Source: Streptomyces violaceusniger Tu 4113
GTDB taxonomy: Bacteria; Actinomycetota; Actinomycetes; Streptomycetales; Streptomycetaceae
Direction of reading: 5' to 3'
Assembly (NCBI RefSeq): GCF_000147815.2
Contig: NC_015957.1
Span: 1,302,001-1,366,000, forward strand
Length of the DNA: 64,000 nucleotides
Below the pieces are notes generated by a model that searched no databases, was not told where the DNA came from, and saw nothing but the letters and a program-made list of their open reading frames with translations. A program made the translations under genes and the position numbers. Below, piece by piece: positions 44,634-52,870 of the stretch (position 1 is the stretch's first letter; each line of letters opens with the position of its first letter).

Positions 44634-45275
44634 TCAGTGCCCGCCTTCGGCCCCGTGCAGCGGGAAGCCCGCGATACCGCGCCAGGCCAGCGAGGTGAGC
44701 AACTGCACAGCGGTCTCCCGCGGCACCTCGCTCTCGCTGGAGAGCCAGTAGCGCGCGACCACCTGGGAGATCCCGCCGAGGCCCACGGCCAGCAGCATCG
44801 ATTCGTCCCTGGACAGCCCGGTGTCCTCGGCGATGACCTCGCTGATCGCCTCGGCGCACTGCAGCGAGACGCGGTCCACGCGCTCGCGCACCGCGGGCTC
44901 GTTCGTCAGATCGGACTCGAAGACGAGCCGGAAGGCGCCGCCTTCCTCCTCGACGTAGGCGAAGTACGCCTCCATGGTCGCCGCGACGCGCTGCTTGTTC
45001 TCGGTGGTCGAGGCGAGCGCGGTGCGCACCGCGTGCAGCAGGGACTCGCAGTGCTGGTCGAGCAGGGCGAGATAGAGCTCCAGCTTGCCCGGGAAGTGCT
45101 GGTAGAGCACTGGCTTGCTGACCCCGGCGCGCTCGGCGATGTCATCCATCGCGGCCGCGTGGTAGCCCTGGGCCACGAAGACCTCCTGAGCGGCCCCCAG
45201 GAGCTGATTACGTCGGGCTCGGCGCGGAAGGCGCGTACCCCGTGGGCGCGCCTCGGTCTGCTCGATGGCTGTCAC
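44634..45275 (-). CDS. TetR/AcrR-family transcriptional regulator
   Basis: Predicted 213-residue regulator. The DNA-binding domain is at residues 18-65 (RRNQLLGAAQEVFVAQGYHAAAMDDIAERAGVSKPVLYQHFPGKLELYLALLD). The C-terminal domain (EEEGGAFRLVFESDLTNEPAVRERVDRV) is of the TetR_C type with SQVVARYWLSS near the end. GTG 45275 has GGGAGG six bases upstream. It matches Rv3208 by position. Its target may be itself or the neighbouring DUF3107 gene, unproven. Confidence 0.9.
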   Translation of the reverse strand: MTAIEQTEARPRGTRLPRRARRNQLLGAAQEVFVAQGYHAAAMDDIAERAGVSKPVLYQHFPGKLELYLALLDQHCESLLHAVRTALASTTENKQRVAATMEAYFAYVEEEGGAFRLVFESDLTNEPAVRERVDRVSLQCAEAISEVIAEDTGLSRDESMLLAVGLGGISQVVARYWLSSESEVPRETAVQLLTSLAWRGIAGFPLHGAEGGH

Positions 45276-45411
45276 GCCGCCTCCCAATGAATGATCCCTA
45301 TGCACGATGTCCATCGCGTCCGCCATCGTACTTTTCGGTAACAGGCGGCGCGCGGTTCGTGCGGAGAATTTCACGGACCGGACTCTATGAAAAGCCCACA
45401 AATGACGCAGG

Positions 45412-45642
45412 TCATCGGTAGTCCTCCTCGTTCACCTCGACCACCCGGGCCTGCTCCGCGCGGTCGGCCTCGTTGGCTTCCACGAACTCGTCCGCCCTGA
45501 GCGGCTCGTCGCGGCGGGCGATCACCTCGCGATGTTGTTCGGCGGCGTCCGCCTCGGGAGCCTCGACGTCGTACACGGCGGTTTCGTCGGTGTTCTCGAC
45601 GGAGTCCTCGAAGGTGTCGGGGTCGGTTGGGTCGATGGACAT
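45412..45642 (-). CDS. Small acidic protein, unknown function
   Basis: Predicted 76-residue protein, MSIDPTDPDTFEDSVENTDETAV..., with many Asp and Glu residues and no hydrophobic core, so probably disordered. ATG 45642 has GGGGAG seven bases upstream, which argues that it is real. An upstream ATG at 45720 lacks such a site. No family is recognised. Confidence 0.6.
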   Translation of the reverse strand: MSIDPTDPDTFEDSVENTDETAVYDVEAPEADAAEQHREVIARRDEPLRADEFVEANEADRAEQARVVEVNEEDYR

Positions 45643-45838
45643 GTACTCCCCTTCCCTGTGCCCTGTGGCGGCTGCCACTGGCGGCCGCCACAGGTGGCGT
45701 CCCACTGAGGGCTTACCCACTGGCGACTACCCAGGGGCAAGGCGATCGCCCCTGTGACTTACGAGCCTAGGAGAGGTCACTTTCGGACGCTACGCGGTCT
45801 GTGAGCGTGAACACACGGTCGCGTACGTGATCGTCTCG

Positions 45839-45844
45839 TAACAT
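45839..45844 (+). promoter_or_regulatory. -10 box of leaderless hydrolase transcript
   Basis: TAACAT ends six bases before ATG 45851, with no Shine-Dalgarno sequence. Confidence 0.45.
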
Positions 45845-45850
45845 TGGCGC

Positions 45851-46885
45851 ATGTCTTCGACCGAGCCGCCGGAAGCCCGCATCGTCGCGGCGGTCCCGCC
45901 CGCGAGCTCCGTGCGGGTCGGAGCGGGTGAGAAGCTGCGGGCCGCTTCCGTTCCGGGGCTCACGATGACCGTGCGCTGCCGTCCGCCGTCCGCCTCCGGG
46001 CTGCCGCCCGCGCTCTTCGTGCATGGCCTCGGCGGCTCCTCGCAGAATTGGTCGGCGCTCATGGAACTGCTCGCCGACCGAGTGGAGGGCGAGGCGCTCG
46101 ACCTCCCCGGTTTCGGCGACTCCCCGCCGCCGGACGACGGCAACTACTCCATAACCGGCCATGCCCGCGCCGTGATCCGCTATCTCGACGCGCAGGACCG
46201 CGGGCCGGTCCATCTGGTCGGCAATTCGATGGGCGGCTCGATCGCCACGCGCGTCGCGGCGGTGCGGCCGGATCTGGTGCGCACCCTCACTCTCGTCTCG
46301 CCCGCGCTGCCCGAGCTGCGCCCGCAGCGCACGGCGGTGCCGACCGGTCTGCTCGCGGTGCCCGGGGTGACCCGGCTGTTCACCCGCATGACGAAGGACT
46401 GGGACGCGGAGCGGCGCACCCGCGAAGTGATGTTGCTCACTTTCGGCGACCCGTCCCTTGTCGGCCGGGAGGACTTCGCCTACGCGGTCGAGGAGTTCGA
46501 GCGCAGGCTCGCCCTCCCGTACTTCTGGGACGCGCTGAGCCGCTCGGCACGCGGTGTCGTCGACTCGTACGCCCTGGGCGGCCAGCACTCCCTGTGGCGC
46601 CAGGCCGAGCGGGTGCTCGCCCCGACGCTGCTCGTCTACGGCGGCCGCGACCAACTGGTGTCCGTAAGGATGGCGCAGCGGGCGAACGCCACCTTCCGCG
46701 ACTCGCGTCTGCTGACGCTGTTGGACGCCGGGCATGTGGCGATGATGGAGTATCCCGAAGCGGTGGCGCGCGGGATGCGCGAGCTGCTCGACGGCGTTGA
46801 AGAACGAGATGACCGGGACAGCCGGAAGGCGCGGGGGGCCGTACCGGCGTCCGGTGCGGACGGGAGCGGTGCGGCGCGTGGGTAA
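45851..46885 (+). CDS. Alpha/beta-fold hydrolase
   Basis: Predicted 344-residue hydrolase. Family motifs are LFVHGLGGSSQNWSALMELL, the nucleophile elbow LVGNSMGGSIATRVA (Ser), LLVYGGRDQLVSVRMA (Asp) and LLDAGHVAMMEYPEAV (His). The start fits a leaderless transcript. It overlaps the DUF3152 gene by eight bases, so both are in one operon. The last 30 residues are polar and probably dispensable. Substrate unknown. Confidence 0.88.
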   Translation: MSSTEPPEARIVAAVPPASSVRVGAGEKLRAASVPGLTMTVRCRPPSASGLPPALFVHGLGGSSQNWSALMELLADRVEGEALDLPGFGDSPPPDDGNYSITGHARAVIRYLDAQDRGPVHLVGNSMGGSIATRVAAVRPDLVRTLTLVSPALPELRPQRTAVPTGLLAVPGVTRLFTRMTKDWDAERRTREVMLLTFGDPSLVGREDFAYAVEEFERRLALPYFWDALSRSARGVVDSYALGGQHSLWRQAERVLAPTLLVYGGRDQLVSVRMAQRANATFRDSRLLTLLDAGHVAMMEYPEAVARGMRELLDGVEERDDRDSRKARGAVPASGADGSGAARG

Positions 46886-48377
46886 ACACAGCGCACGTGG
46901 CAGCCAGGAGGGCCGGGAGCGCCGGTCCGCGGCGGCGGGCTCCGAACAGGGGCAGGGCTCGGGCCCCGAGTTCGTCGAGCACACCGCATCCGGCCCGGCC
47001 CCGGAGGACGACAGACCGGGCACCGGACGGCGTCGCGCCGCGGCGGGGCCCGGTGCCGTGGATCCCGGTGTGACCCCGCCGCAGGGCGTGCCGAGGCTGC
47101 CTCACGGAGCGGGCGGCCCCGCCGCGCGCACCAGGGGCGGGCATCCCGAGCAGCGCGAGGCGGGCGGCGGCTGGGGCGCGGTCGGTGGCCGCGGCGGCGG
47201 TCCGGGCGGAGCCAGGGGCCCCGGCGGTCCCGGTGGCCAGCGACCCCCTTACGGCATGCGCACCATGAACCCGCCGCAGCGCCCGACCACGGGCGGCACG
47301 GGCGGCGCGGCCGGTCTGATGCCCGGCCCGCGCAAGGAGTACGTCCAGGCGTTCGACACCCCCGACGCCCTGGACTGCGACGGCGATGACGTCTTCGCCG
47401 CCGGGGCGCCCGGCGGAGTGCCCCCGCAGCGCCGTACGCAGCGGGCGGCCACCCCCTCCGACGGGATCGGCGGCGGCTCCGGCGGGGACGGCGGGAGCGG
47501 ACCGGACGACGACGAGACGGGTCCCGCGGGCAAGGGGGCGCGCGGCGTCACCAAGACCGGTAAGGGGCGCACCTTCACCGGTGTCGCCGCCGCGGCCGTG
47601 ACCACCGTGCTGGCCGTCGTGGTGGCCGGACAGGTCGCGAGCGGACCGCACAGCGGCGGCAAGACGCAGGCCCAGGACGGCCCGGAGCGTGGCGACGCCG
47701 CCGCCCGCGGCGGCCGCGACTCCCGCACCGACGACGGTCGCGGGGCGGCCCGCTCGGCCGGCCCGGCGGCCCCCGTCACCTACGACGCGAAGATGGCGAC
47801 CGTCTTCCCGCTCGACGCCAAGCTGCGCGGCTCCGGCTCCTTCCAGGCCGTCGGCGGGCACGACAAGGCCCCCGGCCGGGGCCAGATGATGCGCTACCGC
47901 GTCGATGTGGAGAAGGGACTGCCGCTCGACGGCGAGCTGTTCGCCGAGGCCGTGCACAAGACGCTCAACGACGACCGCAGTTGGGCGCATGGTGGCGTTC
48001 GCACCTTCGAGCGGGTCTCGTCCGGCCATGCGGACTTCGTCATCACCCTCGCGAGTCCCGGGACCACGGCGGTGTGGTGCGCCAAGTCCGGCCTCGACAC
48101 CACCGAGGACAACGTCTCCTGCGACTCGGCGTCGACCGAGCGCGTCATGATCAATGCCTATCGGTGGGCGCAGGGCGCCAGGACCTACGGCGACGACAAG
48201 ATGCACTTGTACCGCCAGATGCTCATCAACCACGAGGTCGGCCACCGTCTCGGCCACAACCATGAGATCTGCCCCAAGCAGGGCGCGCTGGCGCCGGTGA
48301 TGATGCAGCAGACCAAGTTCCTGTCGACGGACGGCGCCACCTGCCGCCCCAACGCCTGGCCGTTCCCCAAGGGCTGA
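46878..48377 (+). CDS. DUF3152 membrane-anchored metzincin-like protein
   Basis: Predicted 499-residue protein. A 225-residue disordered Gly/Pro/Arg-rich head is followed by one membrane helix (TFTGVAAAAVTTVLAVVVAG, about residues 233-252) and an external C-terminal domain. That domain has HEVGHRLGHNH at residues 452-462, an exact HExxHxxGxxH zinc-protease motif, with Met residues at PVMMQQTK beyond it and four cysteines around it. DUF3152 is usually left functionless. The intact motif suggests an active metalloprotease. GTG 46878 overlaps the hydrolase stop. It corresponds to Rv3207c. Confidence 0.88.
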   Translation: MGKHSARGSQEGRERRSAAAGSEQGQGSGPEFVEHTASGPAPEDDRPGTGRRRAAAGPGAVDPGVTPPQGVPRLPHGAGGPAARTRGGHPEQREAGGGWGAVGGRGGGPGGARGPGGPGGQRPPYGMRTMNPPQRPTTGGTGGAAGLMPGPRKEYVQAFDTPDALDCDGDDVFAAGAPGGVPPQRRTQRAATPSDGIGGGSGGDGGSGPDDDETGPAGKGARGVTKTGKGRTFTGVAAAAVTTVLAVVVAGQVASGPHSGGKTQAQDGPERGDAAARGGRDSRTDDGRGAARSAGPAAPVTYDAKMATVFPLDAKLRGSGSFQAVGGHDKAPGRGQMMRYRVDVEKGLPLDGELFAEAVHKTLNDDRSWAHGGVRTFERVSSGHADFVITLASPGTTAVWCAKSGLDTTEDNVSCDSASTERVMINAYRWAQGARTYGDDKMHLYRQMLINHEVGHRLGHNHEICPKQGALAPVMMQQTKFLSTDGATCRPNAWPFPKG

Positions 48378-48453
48378 CGGCCCCGCGCTGGCGCGTATAG
48401 CGCGCCCCAACGCCTGAATTCCCGATAGGTCACGTGCGTTCACCCCTTCCGGT

Positions 48454-48481
48454 GGTGCGACGGACAACCGTCCGTCGCACC
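48454..48481 (+). terminator. Hairpin after the DUF3152 gene
   Basis: GGTGCGACGGAC (48454-48465) pairs perfectly with GTCCGTCGCACC (48470-48481) around AACC. It separates the DUF3152 operon from the glycosyltransferase cassette. Confidence 0.75.
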
Positions 48482-48580
48482 GGGGCTCTGCGCGCATAAC
48501 GTGCTCCCGCTGCCTGACGGCGGCCGCCGCCGGTGACGGCGGCAGGACGACGGCCCGTTTGGAAGATCGGGGGTGCGCTC

Positions 48581-50401
48581 ATGCGCGTAGGACTGCTTAC
48601 GGAGGGTGGCTATCCGTATGCGACCGGTGATGCGCGGGTGTGGTGCGACCGGCTGGTGCGCGGCCTCGCCCAGCATGATTTCGAGGTGTACGCGCTCAGC
48701 CGCGGCCCGGGCCAGGAGGCCGGAGGCTGGGGCGATCTGCCGCGCCACGTCGGCCTGGTGCGCACCGCGCCGCTGTGGGGCGAGCCGGAGCGCCGGCGGG
48801 GCGGGCTTGGCGGCCGACGGCAGCGGCGGCGGTTCGCCGAGCACTTCGGGGAGCTGGCCGCGGCGATCAGCGCGCCTTACGGTTCCGGCGCGCCCCATGG
48901 CTCCGGCGTGCCCGGCCGCTCCCCGGCCGAGGCGGACCGTTTCGCCAATGGTCTCCACGGCCTCGCCGACCTTGCCGGGGAGTACGGCGGACTGCCCGCC
49001 GCGCTCCGTTCCGAGGACGCCGTAAGGACGCTGGAGCGGGCCTGCCGCACCCTTGGGGCGCCACACGGCGCCCACCAGGTGCGGGTGGCCGATCTGCTGA
49101 CCGTCACCGAGGCGCTGGAGCGCGCGCTGCGCCCGCTGTCGCTCGACTGGTACGGCGAGGGCGCCGGAGGTGATCCGGGGCTGTCCGGGGTGGACCTGTG
49201 CCACGCCGCGACCGGCGGTGCGGCCGTACTGCCCGGGCTGCTGGCCAAGCGCCGCTTCGGCACACCGCTGCTGCTCACCGAGTACGGCGTACGGCTGCGC
49301 GAGTGCTATCTGGCGGGCGGGGGCGACGCGGCGGACGGCCGGCCGCTCCCCGGGCCCGTACGGACCCTGCTGGCCACGTTCCACGGCCGGCTGGCCGCCG
49401 AGGCGTACGCACGGGCGGATCTGATCACCCCGGGCAATACGCATACGCGCCGCTGGCAGGAGCGGTGCGGCGCCGAGCGGGAGCGGCTGCGCACCGTCTA
49501 CCCCGGCATGGACGCCGCCCGCTTCGCGGAGGTCGGCGAGCAGGGCGCTGCCCAGTCCGGCGGCGACGACCGGACGCTGGTGTGGGTGGGCCGGATCGAG
49601 CCCCCCAAGGACGTCATCGCCCTGCTGCACGCCTTCGCGGAGGTGCGCAGGTGGCAGCCGGACGCCCGGCTGAGGATCATCGAGACCCGGCACGGCGAGG
49701 ACCCGGAGACGGACGGCTATCCGGCCCACTGCCGGGCGCTGGCCGAGCATCTCTTCCCCGACGAGGCGGCGGACGCCCACTCCGCCGGTGACAACCCGGT
49801 CTCCTTCGAGCGGCTCGGCGACCCCGAGGTGCCGACCCTGGCCGACGCCTATGGGGCGGGCGGCGTCGTGGTGCTGTCCAGCGTGGTCGAGGGCTTCCCG
49901 GTCGGGCTGGTCGAGGCGATGTTCTGCGGACGGGCCACGGTGTCCACGGATGTGGGCGCGGTATGCGAGGTCATCGGCGGCACCGGGCTCGTGGTGCCCC
50001 CGCGCAATCCCCGGGCGCTCGCGGATGCGTGCCTGGCGATGCTGGGCGACCCCGAGCGCTGCGCGCGCCTGGGCGCCGCCGCGCGCGCCCGTGCGCTGGA
50101 GCTCTTCACCGTCGAGCAGAACGTCGCGGCCTTCCGCGGGATCTATCTGGAGCTGATGTCGCACTGCCCGGTGCGGCGCGAGGAGGTCGGTGAGGGCGGC
50201 GGGCCGCTGCCGTTCGCCCGCCCCGCCGAGGCCCATGTCCCGGGGCGCTGGACCGCGGGCCGCGACGGTGACGGCTTCGGCCACTGGCTGCCCGGCCCGC
50301 TCGCCTCCCGCTCCGCCCCGGAGCACACCCCCGCCTGGGCCACCCCACCGCCGCGTGAGCCGCTGGGCGTGGGCCCGCGGCCGTCCGAGGAGGGCGCATG
50401 A
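48581..50401 (+). CDS. PelF-like GT4 glycosyltransferase (DUF3492 N-domain)
   Basis: Predicted 606-residue cytoplasmic glycosyltransferase. MRVGLLTEGGYPYATGDARVWCDRLVRGL is the DUF3492 start seen in PelF proteins. The C-half has GT4 features: VWVGRIEPPKDVIALLHAF, then PTLADAYGAGGVVVLSSVVEGFPVGLVEAMFCGRATVSTDVGAVCEVIG, with the ExxxxxxxE pair that holds the nucleotide sugar. A 70-residue Pro-rich tail follows. ATG 48581 is chosen at the family start; the nearest purine-rich site, GGGGG, is about 10 bases upstream. It overlaps the next gene by four bases. It heads a four-gene cassette with a membrane protein, an epimerase and a Spherulin-4 protein, so it probably polymerises a hexosamine-type polymer. 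Confidence 0.88.
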   Translation: MRVGLLTEGGYPYATGDARVWCDRLVRGLAQHDFEVYALSRGPGQEAGGWGDLPRHVGLVRTAPLWGEPERRRGGLGGRRQRRRFAEHFGELAAAISAPYGSGAPHGSGVPGRSPAEADRFANGLHGLADLAGEYGGLPAALRSEDAVRTLERACRTLGAPHGAHQVRVADLLTVTEALERALRPLSLDWYGEGAGGDPGLSGVDLCHAATGGAAVLPGLLAKRRFGTPLLLTEYGVRLRECYLAGGGDAADGRPLPGPVRTLLATFHGRLAAEAYARADLITPGNTHTRRWQERCGAERERLRTVYPGMDAARFAEVGEQGAAQSGGDDRTLVWVGRIEPPKDVIALLHAFAEVRRWQPDARLRIIETRHGEDPETDGYPAHCRALAEHLFPDEAADAHSAGDNPVSFERLGDPEVPTLADAYGAGGVVVLSSVVEGFPVGLVEAMFCGRATVSTDVGAVCEVIGGTGLVVPPRNPRALADACLAMLGDPERCARLGAAARARALELFTVEQNVAAFRGIYLELMSHCPVRREEVGEGGGPLPFARPAEAHVPGRWTAGRDGDGFGHWLPGPLASRSAPEHTPAWATPPPREPLGVGPRPSEEGA

Positions 50402-51708
50402 CCACGCCTCCCCGGGGGAACGGCCCGTTCGATCGCGCCTCCTCCGACCGCGGCCTCGGCGCCCTGTCCGAGGTCCGGGTGCCGGTCTCCCGGCGGCCGG
50501 ACGAGGCGTCCGCGCGCACCGGCGCCGGGAGGGGACAGGGCAAGGGGCGGCGCGGGCCCGCCGATCCGGTGCGGGTGCTGATGCACCACCACCACGACCT
50601 GTGCGCCCGCGCCGTCGATCCGCTGGAGATCGCCGCTGGGCTGGAGGCCCACGGTGTGACGGACCGCCCCGCCGCACGCTTCCGGCATCGCGATGTCTTC
50701 TCGCTCGCCGAGGAGTTGTACGCCCGGGTGCCGCGCGCCGAGGAGCCCGCGCCCCCGGCCGCTGCCGCGCCGGGGCGCGCGCTGGCGGCGCGCATGGCGC
50801 TCGGGGCGCTGTGGCTGTTGCCGGGCGCCCTGTGCGCGGCGACCGCCTCCGCCGTCCTCCGCGTCGATGCCATCCGTAAGGACGCCACCGTCGGCCTCGC
50901 CGTGGGCGCGGGCGGCGCCGCCTTGACGGTCATCGCCCTGTGGCTGTGCCTGCGCCGCGGGCCCCTGCGCGTTCGTGGCAGCGGACGCGGGGGCCGTATC
51001 GCGTACGCCCTCGGCGCCGGCTGGCTCCTCGGCTACGCCGCCGTCGGGGACTGGCTGCTCACCGGGCTCCTCGACGGACGCCGCCCTTACGAAGCGGCGC
51101 CCGCGACACAGGCCGCCGTCCTCCTCGCCCTGGCCGTCGCGCCCGCCGCGTGGTGTGCCCGCTGGTTCGCCGTAAGGGCGCGCCGCAGGCTGGCGGTCAG
51201 CCGTGGGCTGGAGGAGTTCGCGGCAGGGGTGCGCCCGCTGTTCGCGGGTGTGGTGACGGCCTTCCTCTGCGGTCTGGCGGCCCTGGTGCTCGCGGCCCGG
51301 CTGACGGTGCCCGGATCACCCCCCGCCGCCACGCCGCCCTCCATGGCCGAGGCGGCCGTCGTGGCGCTCTGCGCGCTGCTGTTCCTCGCCCGGCTGCTCG
51401 CCGTCCACGGCTTCCGCGGGGCCGCGCTGATCGGCACCGCCGTGGCCTGCGCGGTCCAGGCCGCGGCCCTGGCGACGGCCGCCGCCGCCCGGCTGCCGGG
51501 CGCCGGGCCGCTCGGTGCGCCGGTGGCACGGCTGACCGCCGCCCACGGCACGGCCGCCATCCCCGCGGCCGCCTGCGGTGCCGCCGCGCTCGCGCTGCTG
51601 ATCTACGCGTTCGGCGCCCTGTGCCGGGCCTCCGCCCACGGCGGCCCGGGCGCGCGTACCGCCCATACCGCTCGTATCACCGGCACCGCCCCGGACCGCG
51701 CCCCGTAA
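50398..51708 (+). CDS. Polytopic membrane protein of the glycosyltransferase cassette
   Basis: Predicted 436-residue protein. About 90 soluble residues include LMHHHHDLCARAVDPLEIAAGLEAHGVTDRPAARFRHRDVFSLAEELYAR, a segment I recall from Streptomyces cassettes of this kind. The rest has roughly nine to ten membrane helices with Ala/Leu-rich content. It starts inside the stop of the glycosyltransferase gene (ATGA). It could be the translocator, like PelG, but sequence similarity to PelG is not evident. Confidence 0.75.
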   Translation: MTTPPRGNGPFDRASSDRGLGALSEVRVPVSRRPDEASARTGAGRGQGKGRRGPADPVRVLMHHHHDLCARAVDPLEIAAGLEAHGVTDRPAARFRHRDVFSLAEELYARVPRAEEPAPPAAAAPGRALAARMALGALWLLPGALCAATASAVLRVDAIRKDATVGLAVGAGGAALTVIALWLCLRRGPLRVRGSGRGGRIAYALGAGWLLGYAAVGDWLLTGLLDGRRPYEAAPATQAAVLLALAVAPAAWCARWFAVRARRRLAVSRGLEEFAAGVRPLFAGVVTAFLCGLAALVLAARLTVPGSPPAATPPSMAEAAVVALCALLFLARLLAVHGFRGAALIGTAVACAVQAAALATAAAARLPGAGPLGAPVARLTAAHGTAAIPAAACGAAALALLIYAFGALCRASAHGGPGARTAHTARITGTAPDRAP

Positions 51709-51770
51709 GGCGCTCACCGAACCCGCCACCCCCCGTCCTTCCCCCCTTGACGAGTCCGAGGAGCAACCAC

Positions 51771-51824
51771 ATGAGCTGCGACACGACCGATCAGCGCGCC
51801 GGCACGGGGAGGCGCGACCGATGA
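51771..51824 (+). CDS. 17-codon leader peptide coupled to the epimerase gene
   Basis: ATG 51771 has GAGGAG seven bases upstream and encodes MSCDTTDQRAGTGRRDR. Its TGA (51822-51824) overlaps the epimerase ATG (51821) as ATGA. The epimerase ATG has only a weak GGGGAGG about eight to fifteen bases upstream, so translation of the leader probably sets its expression. Confidence 0.55.
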   Translation: MSCDTTDQRAGTGRRDR

Positions 51825-52870
51825 GAGTCCTGTTGCTCGGTTCCGGCGGATTTCTCGGCCGCTACGTCGCCGAACACCTGCTTGCCGACCCCGCCGTCCA
51901 GCTCACCGCGCTCGGCCGCGGCGATGACGCCGATGTGCGGTTCGACCTCTCCAACGGCAGTCCCGGGGCGCTCACCCGCTTCCTCAACGCGGTCCACCCC
52001 GGCGTCGTGATCAACTGCGCCGGGGCGACCCGCGGCGGGGCGCGCGAGCTCACCCGGCACAACACCGTCGCCGTGGCGACCGTCTGCGAGTCGCTGCGCC
52101 GCAGCGGTTGCGGCGCCCGCCTCGTCCAGATCGGCTGCTCCGCCGAGTACGGGCCCTCGCAGCCCGGCTCGTCGACCGCCGAGGACGCCGTGCCGCGCCC
52201 CGGCGGCCCGTACGGCGTGAGCAAGCTCGCCGCGACCGAGCTGGTGCTGGGCTCCGGTCTTGACGCGGTGGTGCTGCGGGTCTTCTCGCCCGTGGGGCCC
52301 GGCACTCCGGCCGGTTCGCCGCTGGGGCGGCTCGCGGAGGCGATGCGGCGCGCGATGCAGTCCGGCGAGAGCGAGCTCAAGCTGAGCGGCCTCGGCGTGC
52401 AGCGCGACTTCGTGGACGTACGGGACGTGGCGCGGGCGGTCCACGCGGCCTCGCTGTCGGCGGCGCAGGGCGTCGTCAACATCGGCACCGGGCGGGCCGT
52501 ACGGCTCCGCGAGGCGGCCTCCGTGCTCGCCAGGGTCGCGGGCTTCGGCGGCGCCCTGCACGAGATCGACGCCCCGCCGGGGCGCGTCCCAGCCGCCGCC
52601 GGCCATATCCCGGCGCCCGCCCACCACGGCACGGCCCACGCCCATGCCACCGCCTACGGCCACGCGCCCGCTCACCCCCAGGCGGCGGCCGAGCACGGCG
52701 GCGGCCCGGGAGGCTCCGGCAACGCGACCACCTATCCCTATCCGGACGGCTGCGGAAGCTGGCAGCAGGCCGATGTGCGCACCGCCCGCGACCGGCTCGG
52801 CTGGCGCTCCCGGATCCCACTGGAGGAGTCGCTCGCCGACATCTGGATGGAGGCGGCATGTCGCATCTGA
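51821..52870 (+). CDS. NAD-dependent epimerase/dehydratase
   Basis: Predicted 349-residue short-chain dehydrogenase fold sugar-nucleotide enzyme. The cofactor loop is LLGSGGFLGRYV (GxxGxxG). A catalytic YxxxK is in PYGVSKLAATE, and SAEYGP is the usual Ser/Tyr region. A His/Ala-rich insert, PAPAHHGTAHAHATAYGHAPAHPQ, near residue 270 is not typical. Such enzymes epimerise or dehydrate UDP-sugars, and here it would supply the glycosyltransferase. It overlaps the Spherulin-4 gene by 13 bases. Confidence 0.85.
   Translation: MRVLLLGSGGFLGRYVAEHLLADPAVQLTALGRGDDADVRFDLSNGSPGALTRFLNAVHPGVVINCAGATRGGARELTRHNTVAVATVCESLRRSGCGARLVQIGCSAEYGPSQPGSSTAEDAVPRPGGPYGVSKLAATELVLGSGLDAVVLRVFSPVGPGTPAGSPLGRLAEAMRRAMQSGESELKLSGLGVQRDFVDVRDVARAVHAASLSAAQGVVNIGTGRAVRLREAASVLARVAGFGGALHEIDAPPGRVPAAAGHIPAPAHHGTAHAHATAYGHAPAHPQAAAEHGGGPGGSGNATTYPYPDGCGSWQQADVRTARDRLGWRSRIPLEESLADIWMEAACRI

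Noticed and set aside
48440..50677. 745-codon minus-strand frame opposite the glycosyltransferase
   Set aside because: The plus strand has clear GT4 motifs; the mirror frame has none.
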